A stretch of 64,000 bases of DNA from contig NC_081406.1 of the NCBI RefSeq assembly GCF_030272615.1, positions 117,374,847 to 117,438,846 on the forward strand, read 5' to 3'. A program made the translations under genes and the position numbers. The notes beneath the pieces were generated by a model. It was given only the letters and a program-made list of their open reading frames with translations. It did not search any database and was not told where the DNA came from. This DNA comes from Cryptomeria japonica (lineage: Eukaryota; Streptophyta; Pinopsida; Cupressales; Cupressaceae). The stretch's first letter is position 1. The number at the start of each line of letters is the position of its first letter. This document shows, piece after piece, positions 56,441 through 64,000 of this stretch.

Positions 56441-58710
56441 GTGAAAGTATGGCTTACGCCACTACTGCTGATAAAGTAGAAGAAAAGAGAGATGAAGATG
56501 AGAGGTGGATAAAAACCACAAGGAGTATAATACATCACTATTATTGAGGAGCAAAAAGCCCCCAATCTTTGTGGTCTTAACTCACGCCAACATATACAAG
56601 AGAACATAAAACAAAAAGGAACAAGACACACACAAAAAAAGACAAAGCGCAAAGAGACACACAACCAAAAAATGACATAAGATGACAAACCAACTATCAG
56701 ATGTCTCAAGAGCTACTCAGGACACAAAGACATGCCATCACATAAACACGAGTGACCACATAAAAGAAAAAATATGACATCATCCATGAACTATCAATAG
56801 TAAAACTATGAGTTCAAGAGAGGAAGAAGAGAGAGAACATGAATGCACACTTTGCTCATCCATGAGAAGAAAGGCAAAGAAGAAAGAAACCATGGATGTC
56901 TCGCCCCTAGAACTAGGTGATCCATAGAGAGAAGGACATGGAAAATCTCGCCCCTACAGCTTGTCTAGGTGATCCATGTAAAGAGAGAAAGTGACAACTC
57001 TGTTAGTTCCACTCAACCTCATGCGTGTATGTAAAAGTGAGGTTTGAAGCGCCTCATAGGAGTCTATGCCTGAGTTCACTACAACCTATATATAATGTAT
57101 AATACAAGTGTCAAGAAAGGTGTGATATCTTGCTCTAAGAGACCATGCTTTGGTTTAGAGAATAATCACCCCACATAAGAGAAAAGTGGTGTCATCTTGC
57201 TCTAAGATACCATGCTCTAGTTTCAAGAATGAGCCATTGTACAAGAGAAGGGTGATGACATCTTTCTCTAAGAGGTTTCCCCCTAGTTCCAAGAATTTCT
57301 CACTGTACAAGACAGGAAGAAGTGAAGACATCTCGCTCTAAGAGACCATGCTCTGGTTCCAAGAATGACCCACTATACAAAAAGTGATGACATGTTGCTT
57401 TAAGAGGTTTCCCTCTGGTTCCTTGAATGTCCCACTATTTAATGCATGAGAGACATATAGTACAAAGGAGCAGTGTGGGTACCCCCCCCTTAAGATGTCA
57501 ACATAGACTAATATTGATATCTTAAGGAAAGTAGAACAAGTATACCTACCTTCGTCACAAAGAAGATATCCGATATGCAACAATGTCATAAATCTAAGTA
57601 AGAGAGGGAATACTCTTCAAGAAAGGATAAGATAATTCACAAGAGATGTCTTGTTGTAAGTATAAAGGTGATCATTGGAGGAGAAGAGATCTTTGTTCAA
57701 AAAGACATCTACCCCCAAAAGGGGTTGTCTTAGACAAATATAACATCTTCTAGAACAAGAAAAGGAAAGAATAAGAATGAAATCCTTCATCCTACTTCTA
57801 GGTGAAAGGAACTCTTGATGAGGAATGACTCACATTTAGCCCCCATAGGGATGGTTGGATTTATCATAGATGTACATAACCAAGTGTAAAAGAGGTCGTA
57901 GTCATGGATTAACACTTCTTGTATAAGAGAGAATCCTTAAGCCAATAGCCAACAATTATGCACAAGGAATGAAATCAAGTAATAGAACTCACACCATCCA
58001 CTGAATAGGGCAAAGTTGATCCCTAGAGAAAGAGAGAGAGAAGGATCAATGCCCTCAAAGTTAAGGGACAATGAGAAGAGCTTACACAACCTACTAGAGA
58101 GAGATTAAACATAAGCAAATGTGCAATGAACTTACATGAACAGATGTAAGAAAAGACATTAGTAAATGTAAAATACATGTCTCAAGAAGTGGTAATGTTT
58201 GAAAGGAAGAGAGAAAAATCATCATATATTCCCAAGGGGGATTAATCATAAAAGAATACCATTGTAATAAATGATAATCACATATGAACAATGCAACCCC
58301 TAAAGGAAAATTATGCAAGGGAAAGGAGAAAACATCCTTGCCCCTGAAATGAGGAGAACGAGGAGAAATATTACACATTTTTTTATGCTGATTAGTTTCA
58401 AGGGATATGCCATCCTAGTGGAAAAAATATTTCAAGGAAGGAATGCATGCTTCTTAAGAGATCATTTCTTGCTAAGGGGCATATCATACTTGTGAATAAT
58501 CAAAACCATAGAATAGGTAAGATTTCCAAGAGAATGAAGGAAAGAAAATAAGTGCAGTACTCATTAAAGATGCCCTTCTCCAAGCATAGAGGAAAACCAA
58601 GGAACAATTATATGCTCAAATAAGAATAACCCTATGCAAGAAAAGAGATCTAATAATGAATGATGCACAAAGATAGAGATAAATGTATAGAAAGTAGAAG
58701 AAAAATGGAC
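56441..58710. repeat. Non-coding DNA with 63-70-bp tandem repeats (57126-57450)
   Basis: Five diverged units, each starting CATCT(T/C)GCTCTAAGAG or similar and including CCATGCTCTGGTT, CCAAGAATG and CACTATACAA, span about 57126-57450. Two units of TCTCGCCCCTA...AGGTGATCCAT lie at 56898-56975. The remainder is AG-rich on the plus strand with no supported gene. It is probably the interior or 3' non-coding part of the element whose polypurine tract is at 56425-56440. Confidence 0.55.
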
Positions 58711-59593
58711 TGTTGGTATATGGACACTCCAATGAGACATTGTGTGTGATTGAAGGTTTTGTCATTGATGGCAACCTTGCAATCCTATGGCACCGGCAAG
58801 ACATTTTACCGACAAAAGCATTACACAGGAAGCCTTGCAATCCTATGGCACCGGCAAGACATTATACCGGTAAAACATTATTCAAGCAAGATAGTGCACT
58901 GGCATCAGCAATATCACTCTACACCGGCACTGGCACAAAAGATGTACACTGGCACAGAAGAAAATATGTATACTGGCACAAAAGCCGACAAGTTTTTTGA
59001 TATTTAATATTTTGTTTATTTATTATAACCTGACTTGGCAAATTGTAAAATGACTCTTGTATATAAAAGAGATCATTGTAGACATTTGTAGGATATGGAT
59101 AGAAAGCATAAAGAAAATTATAAGGCAGACCTAATATGTGAATTGTAGGTCAAGGGTATATGCAAAAGAACAGAGCAAGAACCGGTACTGAATCTAGCAT
59201 TGAAGATGCTATTGTAAAGTAGTACAGAATATTGGATTTGTGTAAATCCTCATTGTAAGTCAGTGTGACTTCTTATTGAGCACTGTGCTCTGGGCAGTTG
59301 GCCTTCCTGCATGTGCAGGCCCCTATTGTAAGTAATATTCTCTTATTGGCCAGTAAGTGAATATTGTGGGTCACAAATCCCACCGAGGTTTTTCCCACAA
59401 CAAATTTCCTCGTTAAACATCTTGTGTTATGGTGTTCTTTTCATGTGGATGTTTTTGATCTTGTTATTTACATTAATTCTTGTATACCGGTATACTATTA
59501 CTTTATGTTCTGCATGTTCTATTTTAAGAAAATCTCATTACCGGTTAGATACTGATTCACCCCCCCCTCTCAGTATCTGTGGGAACCCTAACA
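58711..59593 (+). repeat. 5' LTR of the Sirevirus-like element
   Basis: The LTR starts TGTTGGTATATGG and ends GGGAACCCTAACA. A local duplication of about 60 bp is visible near 58785-58865 (CTTGCAATCCTATGGCACCG twice). Six or seven ACCGG words lie within it. The short plus-strand frames at 58713-59007 are not genes. Confidence 0.8.
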
Positions 59594-59607
59594 ATTGGTA
59601 TCAGAGC
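59594..59607 (+). other. Primer-binding site (initiator Met tRNA)
   Basis: ATTGGTATCAGAGC directly follows the LTR end. It is complementary to the 3' end of plant initiator-Met tRNA and primes minus-strand DNA synthesis in Copia elements. Confidence 0.9.
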
Positions 59608-59664
59608 CTGGTCCTCTATTTTCAGAAGCCTAACAACTTGAGAAAGATCTTGACACCGATAAAG

Positions 59665-60823
59665 ATGGAAAATGTGATGAAGCAACTTGAAGGAGCTCTT
59701 ACTGACTATGATGCAAAAAAATTGAAAAATATCAAATTAGAAGATGATTTAAAAGTAGCTCAGGTCATTATTCAGGCACTTCAAGAAAATCTTACTGTTA
59801 CAAGAAATAAGAGAAGAGAACTTTATGAAAAATTGCAAAATGAGAATGATGAAAAGGAATCACTAAATGATATAATAAGAAAATTGAAACAAGAGATCAT
59901 GACAACAAAAAATGAAATGCAGGATATGACTATGAGATTTTGCAAAGAGATTGAGGACAGAAAGAAGAATGAAGAAGAATTGACCAGAAGACTAAGTGAT
60001 GCAACGAATGAGAACACAATACTTAGCTATGAAAATGACATGTTGAAGACAGATCTGATGCATACTCAGAATGACTCGAGTGAACTAATGAGACAAAAAG
60101 AAATCTTGGAAAGGGAATTGGAAACTGCAAATCAACACAAAGAAAAAATCAAGAAAAGCTCAGAAGAACTTGGTACCTTATTGAAGAATCAAAAGCCCAA
60201 AGGTGACACTTCTAGAATTGGATTTGAAGTTGGAGAAAGCTTTGGTACTGCAAATACCCAAGATCACAGCAAACCAGTAAGACCTTCTAATACTTACAAA
60301 TTCAATGGAAAATGCTTTAACTGCAATAAATATGGTCATAGGGCAAATGAATGTAGATCTAGGAATTATCAGAACATCAATCCTCCCACCGGTCAATGCT
60401 CCAAATGCAACAAAATTGGTCATAACTCTGAAAAATTGCAGAATGAATGTAAGATGTTATGTTTGTGGAAGATTTGGTCATTTATCAAATAAATGCAGAA
60501 CACAAACTGGCATAGGTTATGGGAAAGCTATTCAGAAAAATAATGTAACTTGTTATGCATGTAACAAGATTGGTCATATTGCTAAATTTTGTAGAAGTAA
60601 AGGTACACCGGTAGACAACAAAAGTACTAGTTTGAAAGGTAAAGAAAAGGTTGAAGAGCTTAAGCAAGAATTTTCAAAGCAATGGATTAGAAAAGGTAAT
60701 CTAAATATTGGGGATACTCCTCCACTGGTAGAACCAACAAATGCTCCACCGGCAGGACAATATGATGCTCCACCAGCAGGACAATATGATGCTCCACCGG
60801 CAGAATGTTCTTCATCAAATTGA
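59665..60823 (+). pseudogene. Gag: coiled coil plus four CCHC zinc knuckles
   Basis: The ATG at 59665 (72 bp into the leader) opens MENVMKQLEGALTDYDAKK. The usual Copia capsid (UBN2) start is absent. About 170 residues of heptad-rich coiled coil come first. Zinc knuckles follow: CFNCNKYGHRANEC, CSKCNKIGH (broken), CYVCGRFGHLSNKC and CYACNKIGHIAKFC. A small frameshift near 60430 falls in the second knuckle; the frame from 60305 continues to 60823. The C-terminus has an APPAGQYD repeat. The protein would bind element RNA. The frame upstream of the ATG (from 59422) lies in the LTR and is not coding. Confidence 0.8.
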
Positions 60824-60969
60824 AGAAAATTATCTTGAGGGTTTGGCAATCTAATGACACACGTGCTATTATTCCCTCGGTTAGAGAAAAGAAGTTGAAA
60901 ATCATTCATTACCGGTAAATAAAATTAAGCTAATATATTACCGGCAAGCAATTAATGTGGGAACCCTAA

Positions 60970-60990
60970 AAGACTTTATAAAATAAGGTT
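60970..60990 (+). promoter_or_regulatory. TATA-like box upstream of orphan ORF D
   Basis: CTTTATAAAATAAGG lies about 155 bp before the ATG at 61128 and between gag and ORF D. It would give a leader of roughly 120-130 nt. This suggests ORF D may have its own promoter, but AT-rich DNA makes chance matches common. Confidence 0.35.
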
Positions 60991-61127
60991 TTTGGCTCCA
61001 TTTCATTTCACCAAACATTCAAACTTTTAGAGAGCACAAAGATTTCCGAGCTAAGGCATTTTCAAGCAAAGAGGCAAAGCACTTCAACAATCAATCCATT
61101 CAAAGGCAGAAAAAGGTATTTATCATC

Positions 61128-64000
61128 ATGGCATCCTCCTCTGCACCTGAATTCATAGCAAACCCTATAGTAGTCGAAGTTATAAAATGACCTAGGCCCA
61201 TGTTTCAGCTAGTTCCCGAGGTAGCTAAGAAAGATGACAACACAGGTGCTTTTTCAAAAATTCCAAAAGGTGTAGTTTATGCAGAAGACCCTAGAATGTA
61301 TATTCATTGCAACATAGAGGAATTAGGTGATGAAGAAATTAAAAACATGTATAAGTTTGTCATATGTGACAATTCCAGAAATGTGAAACCTGAGCATAAA
61401 ATTGTTGAAACCCTAGGATTCACTGAAATCCTCTGCATTCCTGAATTTCCCAAGGAAGTGGTTAGGATAGTTCTGAGCAGGGTACATGGTTCATTCTTTT
61501 GGCTTGACTCAGTGCATAAAATTACAAAGGAAGCTATGAAAGTAGTAACAGGGTTACCCTCCACTGGTAGCAGACTCAACAAAACCAAGAAGGTCTCCAA
61601 TGACTTAGTAACAAACTTAACTAGTGCAACATCTGACAAGAGATCATTGAGGGTTAATGATGTGACCGATACAAATGTTAGATTTGTTAGCATGATTTTA
61701 GGTTACAAAGCAACTCATGCTAATAGGCGTAACTCAGTTTCCAGTTTATGCATAAAGAGTGCTTATGACATGGTTAAGGACAATGTAAAAATTGATATCT
61801 GTGAATGGTTAAAGGATGAGTTAATTGACAATTTAGCAAAAATCAAGAAGGATAAGAAACGAACCTTTAGATTTGGAAATTTACTTGTATGCTTAATGCT
61901 ACACATAACCAAACAGGTTCCTGGTATAGGCAACAAGGATTTTGGATTTGACATACCGGTAGGAAAACAATTATCTAACTTATTCAACAACATGGGTGAA
62001 AACAAAGAAAAGAATATCAATGAGTATTTTCAAGCAGTAAAGGTCAGAATGAATAAAAAAATCAGACTATCACAGGAAATTGTCAACAAATACAAGGATG
62101 ATATATGTTTTGTAATAAAAAAGGATGAGATCTAGATGGAAGCAGTCATCCCAAGGACAATCTGGGTAACAGAGATGGGGTATGAAATAGATGACCACAT
62201 AGTGGAGACTTATGCCAAAGCACTTCTGGAAGCTCCCAATGAACCAAAGGAAGAAGTATTTGGTAGTACTGAGACTATTGAAAGCCAAATACAATCAAAG
62301 AAGAGAGTGAAAAAGGTTGAGGCATTTGTGAGAAAAGGATCCAGACAAGCAAAAGCCATAAAGGAAGATGTATTAAAAAAAACCAACATAACTGAAGATA
62401 AGTTGGCAGCCCAACAACCTGAAACTCATCTATCACCGGTAGGTACCTCCTAAGAAGGAGATATGCCAACAACCTTCAAAAGAGTTGTCAAGAAAAGAGA
62501 CCCCTCACCGGCAACCACTCCTTCACCTAGAAGGACAAGACAAAAGCAACAAGCTATGAGATCTCCGGTCAAGAAAGTCACACCTAAGAAGAAGCTGACC
62601 CCCAAAAAGAAGAAGAAGACAAACACTGACTTGGCCCCTCTTGACATATTACTGAATGAGATCACAGAGGAAGGTAAATTGAAAAACATAGAGAAAATAT
62701 ATGACACTTTAACAGATGATGAGAAAGGACAAGTTGAGGAGAGTGTTATATTACACATGGACATGTATAAAAAGTTTTTGATGCAAGTCCTAAATGAAAT
62801 TCCTGATGATCTATACAAAAGACTTGAGGCTAGAAGGAAAGGAATAATTGAGTTGGATAAGAAAATCAAAATAGAAAAATTACTTGCAGTTTACCCAGTT
62901 AACTCACCTAAGGAAATTGATGATCTGATAGCTCAGGCCAACCAGATAGTTTTTTCCACTGCACACCGGCAAATTTCACTAATGGCAGGTAGAGTTATAG
63001 AAGTTTCAAAGGAAACAGAAAATGGTTGGGATATATTCTTGGTTGAAAAAGAAAAACAAGAAGAATATAGGAATCCCAAGCCCATTCTGGTATATCATAA
63101 AGATAAGGATAAAGGGAAAGGTAAAGTTGGTGGACCACCAAGTATCAAGATTAGAGACAACTTACCCCCACCTCCTTTAAATACTCCACCGGTAAAAGCA
63201 ACAACTACAGAAGATCAACCGGCAGCTGAGAGTATGGTTACAGAGGATAATAATCCTAATCCTGAAGTCCTATATACTATGAATGTTGATACTTAGAAGA
63301 TCAACATAGTGGTAGATAAGGATACACCAGATAAATCAGGTATAGCCAAAGAGCCTCCAGCAATAGAAAACACAGAGCAACCGGCAGCAGATACAGAGAA
63401 AAAGATGGAATCTAGAACACAAATAGAGAAACCAACAGAGCTAAAGGCTCCACAACAGATGCCACTAGTAAGAAATGATGCAGGAAAACCAGTGCTTAAA
63501 GAAATGCAAACACAAATAGACCTACCAGAGGTCAATACTAGCATGGTCACTTCCACCGGCACTCAGTTTGTTGGGTTACCATCAAATGTGACTGAGGTAT
63601 TACTTGAATCTATCAAGAAAATAACTGATTATAGCTCACAAGCTTATAAAGTGATAGATGATTCAATTCCATTTTTGAAATCAATAGCTCCTAATTGTAA
63701 TATAGACAATAAAGATTCTTTAGGCTAGTTGGATACACTTTGTAAATATATTTCTAGAAATTTTGAGCAAACAAAGGTAGAATCTATAAAGGAAATTGTA
63801 GAAAAAGAGAAACAAAAATTCTTTGAGGAAGGAATAAAGAAGTGTAATAGGGATTTTGACACACTTCTACCAAAACTGTGCAATTTATTGAAAGAGTACA
63901 AAACTTTGTACAAAGACACCTGTAAGATAAACTTTTTGACCATAGATGTAGACAAAAAGATGAGCAAGGTACAGGAAGAGATCAATAAACTTGCAGATAA
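61128..64000 (+). pseudogene. Long orphan ORF, copy D, extends past the window
   Basis: The ATG at 61128 opens MASSSAPEFIANPIVVEVIK. One frame runs to the window end, more than 950 codons, broken by five single stops (TGA 61188, TAG 62133, TAA 62451, TAG 63294, TAG 63726). The N-terminal third (VVRIVLSRVHGSFFWLDSVH, KITKEAMKVVTGLPSTGSRL) resembles the module of copies A-C. A lysine-rich segment (SPVKKVTPKKKLTPKKKKK, about 62570) looks like a nuclear or nucleic-acid-binding tail. Later come helical and Pro/Thr-rich parts, then a coiled coil. No protease, integrase or polymerase motif appears. Function unknown. Confidence 0.6.

Larger units (their letters stand above)
58711..64000 (+). mobile_element. 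5' part of a Sirevirus-like Copia element, runs off the window
   Basis: An 883-bp LTR (58711-59593, TGTTGGTAT ... CCCTAACA) is followed by ATTGGTATCAGAGC (59594-59607), a perfect plant primer site. The C-rich CACCCCCCCCTCTCAG block just before the LTR end is the Sirevirus hallmark. Gag with a coiled coil and four zinc knuckles follows. Next comes a long unrelated ORF rather than protease and integrase. ACCGGY words are enriched across LTR and coding parts. The 3' end lies beyond 64000. Confidence 0.75.

Noticed and set aside
59594-59607. tRNA gene
   Set aside because: Only the primer-complementary 14 bases match initiator-Met tRNA; no cloverleaf surrounds them.
59422-59664. Upstream extension of the gag frame
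   Set aside because: It lies inside the LTR and primer-binding site; the ATG at 59665 after the primer site is the logical start.

Overview
The window reads as nuclear DNA of a seed plant with a large, repeat-filled genome. A gymnosperm is the best guess (inference). Gene density is very low: one intact gene in 64 kb. The bulk is decayed LTR retrotransposons, several with the plant initiator-Met tRNA primer site. There are also LINE-type RNase H fragments, DNA transposons and a large telomere-like satellite. No bacterial, organellar, tRNA or rRNA genes were seen.

Layout. 1-4.6 kb: remains of two minus-strand Copia-type elements (an LTR; a gag with its LTR). 4.6-7.3 kb: the one intact gene, a three-exon LRK10L/WAK-like receptor kinase on the minus strand, with its promoter. 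7.3-17.8 kb: GA-rich repeats, an orphan retroelement-type ORF (family 'A') broken by a small MITE, an RNase H fragment, a Copia gag start, a 0.63-kb tandem duplication and a fold-back element. 18.1-27.9 kb: a degenerate TTAGGG-based array with a ~1.7-kb higher-order period, split by a complete 6.34-kb Copia element. 29.7-32.9 kb: a second receptor-kinase locus. Its promoter and ectodomain copy the first gene, but its kinase exon is of another class and it is a pseudogene. 32.9-39.8 kb: RNase H fragment, orphan ORF 'B', and inside B another long orphan ORF 'C' with a TCGA-rich leader. 41.49-49.57 kb: an 8.08-kb DNA transposon with 26-bp terminal inverted repeats, a 4-bp target duplication, an unclassified transposase and a second ORF on the other strand; it sits inside a tandemly duplicated gag-like sequence. 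51-58.7 kb: LINE-like tail, nested LTR fragments and tandem repeats. 58.7-64 kb: the 5' half of a Sirevirus-like Copia element (LTR, primer site, coiled-coil/zinc-knuckle gag), then a >2.8-kb orphan ORF 'D' where protease and integrase would be expected.

How things relate. The two kinase loci are local duplicates about 25 kb apart; everything between them is repeat insertions. Orphan ORFs A, B, C and D appear to share an N-terminal module and belong to an uncharacterised retroelement-associated family. In-frame stops in the Copia pol and in ORF C are overwhelmingly TAG at glutamine positions, as expected from deamination of methylated CAG (CHG) sites in silenced repeats.

The strongest candidates for something undescribed are the 8.08-kb transposon and the orphan ORF family. 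All similarity statements come from reading the sequence and from memory of families; no database search was possible.
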